Shown: positions 25,139-33,919 of the stretch, in pieces
How positions within the stretch are numbered: the stretch's first letter is position 1
Layout: each line of letters begins with the position of its first letter
Notes under the pieces: generated by a model
What the model was told of the DNA's origin: nothing
Seen by the model: the letters and a program-made list of their open reading frames with translations, nothing else
The model's database searches: none
Translations under genes and position numbers: made by a program
Assembly: GCA_017432615.1 (NCBI GenBank)
Contig: JAFRIV010000048.1
Coordinates: 58,417 to 122,416, forward strand
Source of the DNA: Oscillospiraceae bacterium
Lineage (GTDB): Bacteria > Bacillota > Clostridia > Oscillospirales > Oscillospiraceae
DNA length: 64,000 nucleotides
Direction: 5' to 3'

Positions 25139-27429
25139 CAGCCATTCCTCCTGACTACCTGCATACGGTGGCTGTAAGCACTGTGTACGAGATAGCTGTT
25201 TTCTCCGGTCTTCGTAAACTTCACCCAGAAAGTGGCATTCCCGATCCGCTTTCTCGCAATCAGGAGATTGTTCTCCTCGTCCAGAACCGCTTCCTTCGTT
25301 AAGCGGTAATCGGTGAGCACAGCCACCACGTCATCCGTCAGGATCATACGCTCGTCCATACTCTCCCGTGCCTGCGGTGTATACTCCAGCTGAAAGTCCA
25401 GTTTTGATTCCATCGGTTCCTCCTGCCAGATCTCCTGAAGCAGTTCTTTTTTCAGCGTCAGGCGATTATAGCGTTTTTCACTGATATCCGGCGGTGTTCC
25501 GGCGTCTGTGCCGTAGACAAGTTCCAGAACATGCCTTGACTCTCTTCCCTGCCTTGCAAAACGGTCGCGGCAAGCCATACAGTAGGATAGATACGGTGCC
25601 TCGGAACGGGCAAGGCACTGCTCTGTCATCTCTTTTGCAACCTCCCGGTTGGCATATGCAGAAAGCCCTCCATACCCGCAGCAGGGAGAACGATCCTGCG
25701 CATAGGGCGTTTCCACCAGATCGCATCCAAGCTGCTGTGCTAGCTTCCGAATAGCCTGCTGGGTATGGGCATCTCCTCTCGCGCCGCAGGAATCATGCAA
25801 TGCCACCGGTCTGTCCAGACCGTGGGCCTCTTCCGGCAGACCGATTTTCAGAAGAACGTCCCATATTCCGCGTACCTGCAGCGCGTGGTGCTCCTGCAGT
25901 TCTTTTTTACAGGTGGGGCAGCCGGCAATTATGACCGGATCCCCCAGTTTACTCAACTCTCTTGCCAGAAATTCCGTCGTCTGGGCTTCCAGCTCAATAC
26001 GGCCGGCCCAGTCACAGATGGCGCCGCAGCAGCCCAGCATCAGGGCAACGCCACCGTCCAGTCGTTCACACAGGTCTTCATACGCCGCCTTTACCGTCTC
26101 CGGGGCTATCGCTGCCGCCTGGCATCCGGGGAAAAACACATAACGGCATTTTTCAAAGCCGGGCTGAGGCCGGCTGAGGAACGCGTCCCCATTGGAGAAA
26201 AGCATGTCCAGCAGCGCAAACTCATGGGGGGCAAGAGGCATTTTGTCGGTAGACACCATATTCTGCCGGGCAAGATGGCAGACATGTGCCATATCAAAGC
26301 CATTCGGGCACACGACAGTACACTGGCCGCAGAGAGAGCAGGCATTCATGGGTTTGTTAAGCTGATGATCACCCATAATGATTTGCGTATTGTTGTAGAT
26401 CTCCTTGGCAAGCAGCCCGGGGAATTTTCTATAATGCCGCAGATAGGAACAGCTCTTCATGCACTCCTCGCAGTGGCATTGGATGCAGCGTCCGGCCTCT
26501 TCGATGGCCGATTGTGCCGTATAGCCTCCTTCCGGCACCGGGGTACGGGAAAGGGCGGATGCTTCCGAAAGGTCTGTATATAACCGGCTGGCCACTGCGC
26601 CTTCCTTGCCGCGGTTGCTGGAAGGATCCAGATTCTGAACAAGCCTGTCAACGGTGAGGGCTGCTTTTTTTGCTCCGAAAGCCGCTGCCATTACACCCTT
26701 TTCCCGGCAGGAGACGAGACAGGTTTCCCTACAGATCATCAGGTCCGAGTCAAACGCACATCCCGGGGCAAGCCCGTCCAACACTTCCTGAGAAACACAG
26801 AGAACGTCAAATGCCGTACGCTGTTTCTCCAGAAACGCTTCTGTGAACTCACAGTTGAAAACAAAAGTGATGTCTTTTTCTTCCAGACGCTTTAATTCCT
26901 GTGCAAACGCGTCTGAATCCAGAAAACCGGTCTCGCAACGGAGAAAGCCGTCCAGATCAGGCTGTTCACAGAAAACCGTCAGCGGATAGGCCTTCTTTTC
27001 CACTTCTCCGGCAAGAAACAACGGGAACAGACCGGAACCGAGAATGGCAACTGATTTTTTCTTTTTCGTACGAAAAATGCTGTCCTGTCGGCTCACAGGT
27101 CCGAAACGGGCAACGGCAGCTTCCACAGCCCGGATGGCAATGCCGTCCCCTTTTTCGCAAAGCCGGCACTTTTCTTCACAGGGCGCCTCGCAGCCCATAG
27201 ACAGGATCAGAGGGAAAACCGCTGCTTTTTCATAGATCTGCAGCGCTTTCTTCAAATTCCCTTCAGCGACAGCACCCAGCATAGTACGGGTATCCAACTT
27301 CAGTGGACAGGCGGCATTGCAGAACGGCGGATCTTCATAGACACAACGCTCTACCATGGTATCGATCTCCTCTTTGGAGATCCGGTTCACTTTATAAACA
27401 TGGGTCGAACCACGTTCTTCGATCTGCAT
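25138..27429 (-). CDS. Large Fe-S protein with dicluster and CCG domains (DVU1558-like)
   Basis: A 763-residue iron-sulfur protein. The N-terminus (about 30-105) is the dicluster domain of GltD-like proteins: CNAACPL, then CEAPCEEKCRLCEKG. Next is a shrunken nucleotide-binding segment with AILGSGLF. A ferredoxin-like module follows (CIQCHCEECMKSC and CSLCGQCTVVCPNG), then two CCG domains as in HdrB/GlpC (LGCCGAICDW with GCPTC, and SPCCGYGG with YCMACRDR). The last 100 residues are unlike anything I recognise. It should carry electrons between the Mop enzyme and a cytoplasmic or membrane carrier. The pyridine-nucleotide part looks too short to bind FAD and NAD fully. Confidence 0.85.
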   Translation of the reverse strand: MQIEERGSTHVYKVNRISKEEIDTMVERCVYEDPPFCNAACPLKLDTRTMLGAVAEGNLKKALQIYEKAAVFPLILSMGCEAPCEEKCRLCEKGDGIAIRAVEAAVARFGPVSRQDSIFRTKKKKSVAILGSGLFPLFLAGEVEKKAYPLTVFCEQPDLDGFLRCETGFLDSDAFAQELKRLEEKDITFVFNCEFTEAFLEKQRTAFDVLCVSQEVLDGLAPGCAFDSDLMICRETCLVSCREKGVMAAAFGAKKAALTVDRLVQNLDPSSNRGKEGAVASRLYTDLSEASALSRTPVPEGGYTAQSAIEEAGRCIQCHCEECMKSCSYLRHYRKFPGLLAKEIYNNTQIIMGDHQLNKPMNACSLCGQCTVVCPNGFDMAHVCHLARQNMVSTDKMPLAPHEFALLDMLFSNGDAFLSRPQPGFEKCRYVFFPGCQAAAIAPETVKAAYEDLCERLDGGVALMLGCCGAICDWAGRIELEAQTTEFLARELSKLGDPVIIAGCPTCKKELQEHHALQVRGIWDVLLKIGLPEEAHGLDRPVALHDSCGARGDAHTQQAIRKLAQQLGCDLVETPYAQDRSPCCGYGGLSAYANREVAKEMTEQCLARSEAPYLSYCMACRDRFARQGRESRHVLELVYGTDAGTPPDISEKRYNRLTLKKELLQEIWQEEPMESKLDFQLEYTPQARESMDERMILTDDVVAVLTDYRLTKEAVLDEENNLLIARKRIGNATFWVKFTKTGENSYLVHSAYSHRMQVVRRNG

Positions 27430-27453
27430 TGTTCCCTCCGTTGAAGATATGGA

Positions 27454-27481
27454 ATAGAGAGGCGTTTGACCGCCTCTCTAT
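27454..27481 (-). terminator. Hairpin between the Mop gene and the Fe-S gene
   Basis: A perfect 11-base inverted repeat (27454-27464 and 27471-27481) with a six-base loop. The minus-strand tail is only mildly T-rich, so it more likely attenuates expression of the downstream genes or protects the mop message than stops transcription fully. Confidence 0.65.
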
Positions 27482-27508
27482 CCTATCATATTTTTCCGTT
27501 TTTGAAAA

Positions 27509-30268
27509 TTACTTTTTGAGCTCTTTCAGTGCGGCGAGCACATTCTCCGGACGTGCCGGGATGCGGGTAATGCGAGCACCGGTGGCGTTGAAGATGGCGT
27601 TGAGGATGGCCGGGTGCGGAGCATCCAGCGAAGCCTCTCCGCAGCCAGCAGCACCATAAGGTCCGTAAGGACGATATGTCTCGTTGTAGTGCAGCTCGAT
27701 ATCATCCGGAATATCCTTGATGTATGGGATGCCGCACTTCATGAGGCTGGTGTGCTTGCTGAGATCTTCAAAGTCCTCACTCAGGGCAAGGCCGATGCCC
27801 TGTGCCAGACCGCCGTAGAAGTTGCCGTCTACCAACAGCTTGTTCATGATGGTACCGACGTCCGCTACGCAGGTGAACTTCTCGACTTTTACTTTGCCCG
27901 TTTCGGTGTCAACGCAGACTTCGGGAAGGAAGATGGTGTACATGTAGGTGGCAAACGGTTCACCCTGTGCGGTGTCCTGATCGACAGGATGATCTGCGCA
28001 GTACGTGGTAACCCAGTTACCCTCTACCTTGAGGTTCTTGCCGTCTGCAACCATTTCCTCATAGGTACGGTAGGTGCCGTCATCCTTCTTCATCTCGGCA
28101 ATCAGGTTCTCTGCAGCGAGACGGCAGGCATTGCCGGACATGACCTGGGAACGGGAGCCGCCGGCAGGGCCGGAGTTCGGAGTGATCTTGGTGTCGTTCA
28201 TGACGAGGCGGATCTGCTCGGGCTTAATGCCGGCCTGGCGAAGCGTCTCGTGAGCGGAGGTGAGTGCGCCCATATCTGCGCCCTGGCCGTGGTCTTCCCA
28301 GGAAACATAGATGGTGACTGTTCCGTCCGGATTCAGCTCTGCATAAGCGGAGGAAGAGTCAACGCCGTCAAGGCCGCAGCCGTATACGCCGAGGGAAACG
28401 CCAATGCCGTACTTGTAGCGGCCGTCGGAAGCGGCATTCTTCTCTGCCACTCTCTTCTTTGCGGCTTCATAGAGCGGACGTGCCTTGTCAAAGAGGGCTT
28501 CTTCGCAGTACACCTCAGGAGGATAACCCGTGGGGATCGTTGTGTGCTCAGACTCTTTGTAGCAGTTCATGGCACGCATCTCAAACGGGTCGATGCCCAT
28601 TTTGGCTGCCAGGCAGTCGATGGCAATGTCGGAGCCCATGAAGGACTGCGGAGAACCGTAGGCGCGGAAAGCAGAACCCCATGCATGGTTGGTAAAGACC
28701 GTCTGGCTCTTGTTGCGGATGGACGGAATGCCGTAGCCTGCACCGGTGAACTGGCTGAGGCGCATAGTGAGCAGGTCGCCAAACTCGGAGTAAGGGCCGT
28801 GGTCGACATAGTTGTCGCCCCACAGAGCCAGCAGTTTGCCGTTCTTGTCTGCTGCGAGCTTGATGTGCATGAAGGCCGGGGATCGTTTGCCGGTGTAGGT
28901 GATATTCTGGAACTGGTTGAAGTTCAGGGAAACCGGCTTGCCGATGATCTTGGCCGCTGCGCCGATCAGGGCCTCATTCGTCGGGGAGAATTTGTAACCG
29001 AAGGTGCCGCCCGCGTGGTTCTGGATGAGGCGGAGCTTCTCCATCGGAACACCGATACCGCCGGCAATCATCGGCATGTGCAGATGGATACCGATTGACT
29101 TGGAGTGAACGGTTACCATCCCGTCTTCATCAATGTAGCCATAACCGCAGTCAGGCTCCAGATGCAGATGCGGCTGACGGGAGCAGTAGCTCTCGATCTC
29201 AACCTGCTGGGAATCGGGAACGCTGTCCCAGTCAAAGTCAGGCCCTTTGATGCAGTTCGTCTCATAGAAGACGTTCGGTGTGCCCGGATGGATCTCGATG
29301 GCATCTTCTGCCATGGCATCCAGTGCGCTCATGTAGGCCGGGAGTTCTTCGATGTCGACCTTCACGGCGTCGGCAGCGGCACGGGCATGCTCTTCGGTAT
29401 CTGCGGCAACGATCGCAATGGCATCGCCAAACTGGAAGATCTTGTCAGAGCAGAGGACCGGGCGCTCAAAGCCGTCCGTCTTATTGTGCTTCGGCAGCAT
29501 GACCAGACCGTTGATCTTGTTGGTGCCGCCAGCAGCCAGAATGTCTTTATAGGTGATGACTTTCACAACACCGGGCATCTTTTCGGCTTCGGAGGTATCA
29601 ATACTCTTAATGTTGGCATGGGAGACCTTTGCCTGTGTCAGTGCAAGGCGGAGGCAGCCGGGCATCTTCAGGGCATCGTCTGCACCGAAGTCCCACGTGC
29701 CGGTGACCTTTTGTGCGGCGGACGGACGGATATACTTGGTGCCCTTGATGCTGTCGCCGGTGGGCTTGAAGATCAGGTCTTCCTTCGTCATCTCACCGCG
29801 CAGGACTGCAGCGGCATCCATCACGGCGTCGACCAGCGGCTTATAGCCGGTGCAGCGGCACAGGTTGCGCGTTTTGCTGAACCAGTCACGCACTTCTTCT
29901 CTGGTGGGATTGGGATTCTGTTCCAGCAGGACTTTTGCACTGATAATGAAGCCCGGCGTGCAGAAGCCGCACTGTGCGCAGCCGTGTGCCATCCAGGCGA
30001 CCTGAAGAGGATGCATATCGCTGATCGTGCCGACGCCTTCAATTGTGGTGATCTCGGCATTGTCAGGAACTTTGCTCATTTTTACGATACAGGATTTGGT
30101 GACCTTCCCGTTCATGATGACGTTGCAGGCGCCGCAGTGACCTTCTCCGCAGCCAATCTTGCAGCCTGTGAGCAACAGATGCTCACGAAGCACAGTTGCA
30201 AGCGTCTCGTCCTGCTCCAGCACCAGATTGCGGGTGACACCATTGATGACAAGTGTTTTGCGAACCAT
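27509..30268 (-). CDS. mop: Mop-type aldehyde oxidoreductase (molybdenum hydroxylase)
   Basis: A 919-residue single-chain molybdenum hydroxylase of the xanthine oxidase family, very close in plan to Desulfovibrio gigas Mop (907 residues), without the FAD domain. The plant-type 2Fe-2S cluster uses C40, C45, C48 and C60; the second 2Fe-2S cluster uses C100, C103, C137 and C139, with exactly the spacing of Mop. The rest is the molybdopterin domain ([30 protein letters not shown]). The catalytic base Glu878 lies in [14 protein letters not shown]. It oxidises aldehydes or related carbonyl/heterocyclic compounds with water as oxygen donor. No signal peptide. First large gene of the operon; a hairpin follows it. 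Confidence 0.95.
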   Translation of the reverse strand: MVRKTLVINGVTRNLVLEQDETLATVLREHLLLTGCKIGCGEGHCGACNVIMNGKVTKSCIVKMSKVPDNAEITTIEGVGTISDMHPLQVAWMAHGCAQCGFCTPGFIISAKVLLEQNPNPTREEVRDWFSKTRNLCRCTGYKPLVDAVMDAAAVLRGEMTKEDLIFKPTGDSIKGTKYIRPSAAQKVTGTWDFGADDALKMPGCLRLALTQAKVSHANIKSIDTSEAEKMPGVVKVITYKDILAAGGTNKINGLVMLPKHNKTDGFERPVLCSDKIFQFGDAIAIVAADTEEHARAAADAVKVDIEELPAYMSALDAMAEDAIEIHPGTPNVFYETNCIKGPDFDWDSVPDSQQVEIESYCSRQPHLHLEPDCGYGYIDEDGMVTVHSKSIGIHLHMPMIAGGIGVPMEKLRLIQNHAGGTFGYKFSPTNEALIGAAAKIIGKPVSLNFNQFQNITYTGKRSPAFMHIKLAADKNGKLLALWGDNYVDHGPYSEFGDLLTMRLSQFTGAGYGIPSIRNKSQTVFTNHAWGSAFRAYGSPQSFMGSDIAIDCLAAKMGIDPFEMRAMNCYKESEHTTIPTGYPPEVYCEEALFDKARPLYEAAKKRVAEKNAASDGRYKYGIGVSLGVYGCGLDGVDSSSAYAELNPDGTVTIYVSWEDHGQGADMGALTSAHETLRQAGIKPEQIRLVMNDTKITPNSGPAGGSRSQVMSGNACRLAAENLIAEMKKDDGTYRTYEEMVADGKNLKVEGNWVTTYCADHPVDQDTAQGEPFATYMYTIFLPEVCVDTETGKVKVEKFTCVADVGTIMNKLLVDGNFYGGLAQGIGLALSEDFEDLSKHTSLMKCGIPYIKDIPDDIELHYNETYRPYGPYGAAGCGEASLDAPHPAILNAIFNATGARITRIPARPENVLAALKELKK

Positions 30269-30299
30269 TGATTATCCTCCTTACATGATAAAAAATGAA

Positions 30300-30587
30300 T
30301 TATTGTGAAACCTTTTCAGGGGATTGCGCAGCTTCCTTCCCGTGCCCGCCGCACGGATCGTGGTCAAAGCCCTTGCCGGTCAGATCCTTCAGTCTCTCCA
30401 GACCTCTGGAGGAATAAAAAACCAACTGAGAAACGCTGCCGTCCAGGTTTTCTCCGCTCAGTTTAAGAATGTTGGCATTTTCATAATAATCGATCGGCAG
30501 TTCACGGCGATAGACTTCACCGGTCGCCTCGTCGCGAATCTCGACTGTGACTTCATGAGCAATCAGCTCAAACAACGAATCGTCCAT
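30300..30587 (-). CDS. Small acidic protein of unknown function, first gene of the Mop operon
   Basis: A 95-residue protein with no family I can name. It reads as a short beta-rich domain (VTVEIRDEATGEVYRREL, NILKLSGENLDGSVSQLVFY) with a C-terminal stretch GFDHDPCGGHGKEA that holds one Cys, two His and acidic residues and could bind a metal. It is separated from the Mop gene by 31 bases and has its own promoter, so it is the first gene of the operon. A chaperone or regulatory partner of the oxidoreductase is possible, but only position supports that. Confidence 0.75.
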   Translation of the reverse strand: MDDSLFELIAHEVTVEIRDEATGEVYRRELPIDYYENANILKLSGENLDGSVSQLVFYSSRGLERLKDLTGKGFDHDPCGGHGKEAAQSPEKVSQ

Positions 30588-30642
30588 AAGTATCCCTCAT
30601 TGCACAGACAAACTATCAGATTGACTGTTTTTTGTTAAATAT

Positions 30643-30671
30643 ATCATAAAACGGAATGCATTTTCATTCAA
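30643..30671 (-). promoter_or_regulatory. Promoter of the Mop operon
   Basis: On the minus strand TTGAAT (30666-30671) and TATGAT (30643-30648) with a 17-base spacer, about 55 bases upstream of the small acidic protein. Confidence 0.7.
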
Positions 30672-30829
30672 GTTATAATAAAATATAAGTCGTAGAAATT
30701 TTATCAGGAAATTTGTGAATTTTCTACAAATGCGCTCCTTTCGACGTAGTTTGAATCTTCCTGAGTCCTGAAGTAAAAAATTACCACGGCATGATCAGCT
30801 GACGGAGAAATTGATTTTTCCGCTGCTCT

Positions 30830-30844
30830 ATAAGAAAAGCTTAT
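30830..30844 (+). promoter_or_regulatory. Candidate LysR-type binding site
   Basis: ATAAG-N5-CTTAT, a T-N11-A inverted repeat centred about 60 bases upstream of the predicted TRAP transcript start. This is the usual place for LysR activator recognition sites, and a LysR gene lies at 33920-34816 in the same cluster. Confidence 0.55.
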
Positions 30845-30864
30845 GCTTTATCAAAATACCATAG

Positions 30865-30893
30865 TTTACATCTTTGGCTGAATTTAGTATGAT
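30865..30893 (+). promoter_or_regulatory. Promoter of the TRAP transporter operon
   Basis: TTTACA (30865-30870) and TATGAT (30888-30893) with a 17-base spacer, 57 bases upstream of dctP. Confidence 0.72.
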
Positions 30894-30950
30894 TATTTTT
30901 GTAAATCCTTATTATTAAGGAAATCATTATTAATTTATGGAGGAAAAACA

Positions 30951-31946
30951 ATGAAAAGACTTCTCGCAATTGTCCTGTGCGCACTTCTTGTATTGGGCTG
31001 CTCCTCTGTAGCCTTTGCCGATCAGGTATTCACCGTGCATCACATCGGCTCTATGACGCACCCGTACCAGAAGGGCGCTGAATACTTCCAGCAGCTTCTG
31101 CAAGAGTATTCCAACGGCGAAATGGATCTCGATATTTTTGGCAGCAATCAGCTCGCAGCCGGTGCCAAAGCAGTGGAAGGTACTCAGCTCGGCACGATTG
31201 ACATCTTCATTGAGAACCCGATGAGCGTTTCCAACGTTGTTCCAAGTTTTGACGCGCTGAATATGCCCTACCTGTTTGACTCTGCTGAGCAGGCCTTTGC
31301 TATGATGGACAGCGAATACTGCAAGGTCTTTGCGGAAGACTGCGAAGCGCACGGCATCAAGCTGCTCGGCTACTGGTACAACGGCTGGAGAAACATCTCC
31401 AACTCCAAGCGTCCCATTGAAAAAGTTGAAGATCTGGAGGGGCTCACCATTCGTATTGCTGAAAGCCAGGTCTTTGCCGACATGATGGCCGCCCTCGGCA
31501 TGAATGCCGTTCCTCTCGCCAACTCCGAAGTATTCACCGCTCTCCAGATGGGCACTGTGGATGCACAGGAAAACCCTCAGAACAACTATATCAACAATAA
31601 GTATTATGAAGTAAACCGCTACTTCTCCATGACCCGTCACGTCTTTTCTGTGGAACCGGTCGGCATGAATCTTGAGTTGTGGAACAGCCTCACACCGGAA
31701 GAGCAGGAGACTCTCCAGAAGGCATTCGATGATGCAACGGTCTATGCCCGCGACCTTGCACAGACCACCGAAACCAATCAGCTCCAGGAATTCCTCGACA
31801 AGGGTGCTGACATCGTTGTTACCTATATCGATGACCTGACCCCGTTCCAGCAGAAGGTTGCTCCGGTATACGATAAGTATCGCAACGGCGATCTGGGCGT
31901 TTACGTTCAGGCTCTTGAAGCTGCAAAGGCAGCCGTTTCCGAATAA
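30951..31946 (+). CDS. dctP: TRAP transporter substrate-binding protein
   Basis: A 331-residue DctP-family solute-binding protein. The signal peptide is clear (MKRLLAIVLC, hydrophobic core, cleavage probably after AFA); a Cys at position 17 (LGCSS) could alternatively make it a lipoprotein. The DctP core includes the carboxylate-binding Arg in LEGLTIRIAES and the motif TALQMGTVDAQENP. It would capture an organic acid outside the cell for the DctQM permease. The GGAGGAAAA ribosome binding site precedes the ATG. A terminator-like hairpin after the gene fits higher expression of the binding protein than of the permease. Confidence 0.93.
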   Translation: MKRLLAIVLCALLVLGCSSVAFADQVFTVHHIGSMTHPYQKGAEYFQQLLQEYSNGEMDLDIFGSNQLAAGAKAVEGTQLGTIDIFIENPMSVSNVVPSFDALNMPYLFDSAEQAFAMMDSEYCKVFAEDCEAHGIKLLGYWYNGWRNISNSKRPIEKVEDLEGLTIRIAESQVFADMMAALGMNAVPLANSEVFTALQMGTVDAQENPQNNYINNKYYEVNRYFSMTRHVFSVEPVGMNLELWNSLTPEEQETLQKAFDDATVYARDLAQTTETNQLQEFLDKGADIVVTYIDDLTPFQQKVAPVYDKYRNGDLGVYVQALEAAKAAVSE

Positions 31947-31967
31947 TTTCCGCCGCGGAAATTCTCT

Positions 31968-31998
31968 GGGGCCGGGCAATGGTCCGGCCCCGTTTTTT
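31968..31998 (+). terminator. Partial terminator after dctP
   Basis: Perfect 8-base GC-only arms (31968-31975 and 31984-31991) followed by G and seven T. Just before it, a second inverted repeat (31945-31953 with 31955-31963) overlaps the dctP stop. The pair probably reduces transcription into dctQ and stabilises the dctP message. Confidence 0.85.
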
Positions 31999-32024
31999 TA
32001 GCACAGGGAGGTTTTGATGAAACG

Positions 32025-32552
32025 ATGAAAGCAGCAGAAAAATTTTTTTCTATCCTGGACAAAATTGCCTACTGGCTGGCTGCCGTTTGCGTAGCGGGAA
32101 TGTTGACTTGCGTGACTATACAGGTCATTGCCAGGCATACGACTCTTTCCGTCAACTGGACGACGGAGCTCAGCCAGTATTTCTTTCTATGGTCCACAAC
32201 CTTTGCAAGCTACATTGCAGCACGCAGAGGCAAACTGATCGGTGTTGAACTGATTCAGAAAAATATGCCTCTGAATGTACGCCGCGTTATGAAATTCATC
32301 AGCTGGGCAGCCGCTGCATTCTTCTACGGACTGGTAATCTACTACTGTTTCGGCCAGATCCCAACGCTGATGGTTCAGCTCACGCCGATGCTGAAGTGGT
32401 CCATGGGTATGATTTATATTATCATGATGGTCGGTCTTGGCATGCTGACGCTTTATTGTGCATTTCTTGCCGTCAAAGGCCTGATTGAAGACGACACCAA
32501 GAAAGAGGCAGTTGTGAAAACTGCTGAGCAGATTGCTGAGGAGTTGGAATAA
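32025..32552 (+). CDS. dctQ: TRAP transporter small permease
   Basis: A 175-residue DctQ protein with four membrane helices. Family residues include the N-terminal KIAYWLAAVCVAGMLTCV helix, then TTELSQYFFLWSTTFASYIA and ARRGKLIGVELI. It forms the membrane unit with DctM. The C-terminal tail is charged and cytoplasmic. Its stop overlaps the dctM start (TAATG). Confidence 0.92.
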   Translation: MKAAEKFFSILDKIAYWLAAVCVAGMLTCVTIQVIARHTTLSVNWTTELSQYFFLWSTTFASYIAARRGKLIGVELIQKNMPLNVRRVMKFISWAAAAFFYGLVIYYCFGQIPTLMVQLTPMLKWSMGMIYIIMMVGLGMLTLYCAFLAVKGLIEDDTKKEAVVKTAEQIAEELE

Positions 32553-33847
32553 TGGTAGGTTGGTTATTTGGTTCCTTTTTTGTGCTTCTGCTGATTGGAG
32601 CACCGATAGCAGCGAGCCTCGGCCTTGCATCAGTCATTACGATCGTTGCCACTCATATGAGAGTAAAACTCGTCGTCGTCGCACAAACCATGTTTGCCGG
32701 TATGACGTCCTACCAGCTGATGGCGATCCCGCTTTTCATTCTTTGCGGTAACCTGATGACAGACGGAGGTCTGAGCAAGAACCTGGTTGATTTTATCAAC
32801 CTGTTTTTCCGGCGTGTGAAAGGCGGCCTTGCTTATGTGACGATCGTTGCCAGCGCCTTCTTTGCCGCAATCTCCGGTTCCTCTCCTGCTACCACAGCAG
32901 CCATTGGCGGTGTTATGGCACCTGAAATGGAAAAGCAGGGCTACAGTGAAGAGTTTTCTCTTGCTACTGCCGCTGCTGCAGGTACACTGGGGCAGATCAT
33001 CCCGCCGAGCGTCGGCATGGTTTCCTATGCTGTTCTGGCGGAAGTCTCCGTTGGTACGCTTTTCCTGACCGGTTTCGGCCCGGGGATTGTTATGGCCCTT
33101 TGCATGATGGTTTATGCCTTCCTGTATGTGAGGAAGAACCCGATCACGATCAATTCCACGAAGCCGACCTTTAAGGAGGCCATGCAGATCACCGCAAAAA
33201 GCGTCTTTGCCCTCATAATGCCTCTGATCATTCTCGGCGGCATCTATTCCGGCCTCTTCACGCCTACGGAAAGCGGTGCCATTGCTTCCGTTTACGGCCT
33301 GATCTGCGGCAAGTTTATCTACCGGACCCTGAAATGGGAAAATATACCCAAGATCTTTGTGAATACCGCTGTCGGCGCAGGTACGATCATGCTTGTTCTC
33401 GGCAGCGTGCAGACCTTCAGCGTGGTATTGACACGCGGGCATATCCCCCAGATCATTGCGGATGCCCTGCTTGGCGTAACCACCAACAAATATATCATCC
33501 TGCTGATGTTCAACATTATTTTGCTGATCGCAGGCATGTTCCTCAATGCAGTTTCCGCAATCGCCCTATTTACGCCTATTCTTCTGCCGGTCCTCACTTC
33601 CGTGGGCATCAACCCCTATATGATCGGCATCATCATGATCGTGAACCTCGGCGTCGGCATGATCACGCCGCCCGTCGGCAACTGCCTGTATGTTGCATGC
33701 GGCATGAGCAAAAAGCTTTCCTTTGAGCAGGTGTCAAAAGCCTGTATTCCCTATATCATTGCACTGACGATTGCCCTGTTGCTGATCACCTATATCGAAC
33801 CGATCTCTATGGGGCTGATCTGGCTGACCGGTGCGAAAGGAATTTGA
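32552..33847 (+). CDS. dctM: TRAP transporter large permease
   Basis: A 431-residue DctM protein, the ion-coupled transport channel of the TRAP system, with about 12 membrane helices. Characteristic blocks are LFILCGNLMTDGGLSK, ASAFFAAISGSSPATTAAIG, LGQIIPPSVGMVSYAVLAEVS-type and, near the end, GMITPPVGNCLYVA. It is overlapped by dctQ. The substrate is probably a carboxylate; the dehydrogenase downstream suggests tartrate, malate or a related acid. Confidence 0.93.
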   Translation: MVGWLFGSFFVLLLIGAPIAASLGLASVITIVATHMRVKLVVVAQTMFAGMTSYQLMAIPLFILCGNLMTDGGLSKNLVDFINLFFRRVKGGLAYVTIVASAFFAAISGSSPATTAAIGGVMAPEMEKQGYSEEFSLATAAAAGTLGQIIPPSVGMVSYAVLAEVSVGTLFLTGFGPGIVMALCMMVYAFLYVRKNPITINSTKPTFKEAMQITAKSVFALIMPLIILGGIYSGLFTPTESGAIASVYGLICGKFIYRTLKWENIPKIFVNTAVGAGTIMLVLGSVQTFSVVLTRGHIPQIIADALLGVTTNKYIILLMFNIILLIAGMFLNAVSAIALFTPILLPVLTSVGINPYMIGIIMIVNLGVGMITPPVGNCLYVACGMSKKLSFEQVSKACIPYIIALTIALLLITYIEPISMGLIWLTGAKGI

Positions 33848-33865
33848 CAAAAAAAGCCAGAAATC

Positions 33866-33893
33866 TGCCGGCAACAAGCATTTGCTGCCGGCA
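33866..33893 (+). terminator. Hairpin between dctM and the LysR gene
   Basis: TGCCGGCA arms (33866-33873 and 33886-33893) with extra CAA/TTG pairing inside the loop. Only three T follow, so it is a weak terminator or a message-processing hairpin. Confidence 0.6.
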
Positions 33894-33908
33894 TTTCCAC
33901 GGTGGAAA
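33894..33908 (+). promoter_or_regulatory. Palindrome over the LysR ribosome binding site
   Basis: A perfect 7-1-7 inverted repeat, TTTCCAC-G-GTGGAAA, whose right arm contains the purine-rich ribosome binding site for the LysR start at 33920. It could limit translation or act as an operator. Confidence 0.5.
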
Positions 33909-33919
33909 GGGTTGCTCTC

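Larger units (their letters stand above)
30588..30950. promoter_or_regulatory. Divergent regulatory region between the Mop and TRAP operons
   Basis: A 363-base AT-rich gap without a gene. It holds a minus-strand promoter for the Mop operon (30643-30671), a plus-strand promoter for the TRAP operon (30865-30893), a LysR-type box (30830-30844) and an imperfect inverted repeat GTAGAAA...TTTCTAC around 30694-30729. No tRNA or riboswitch fold is obvious. Confidence 0.75.

Noticed and set aside
27614-29098. Long open frame (494 codons) on the plus strand opposite the Mop gene, and another at 29105-30271
   Set aside because: They are mirror frames of a strongly conserved molybdenum hydroxylase. They have no recognisable domains, no good ribosome binding sites and biased composition.
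30930-31979. Open frame of 349 codons opposite dctP
   Set aside because: dctP on the other strand has a signal peptide, family motifs and promoter. The antisense frame has none of these.
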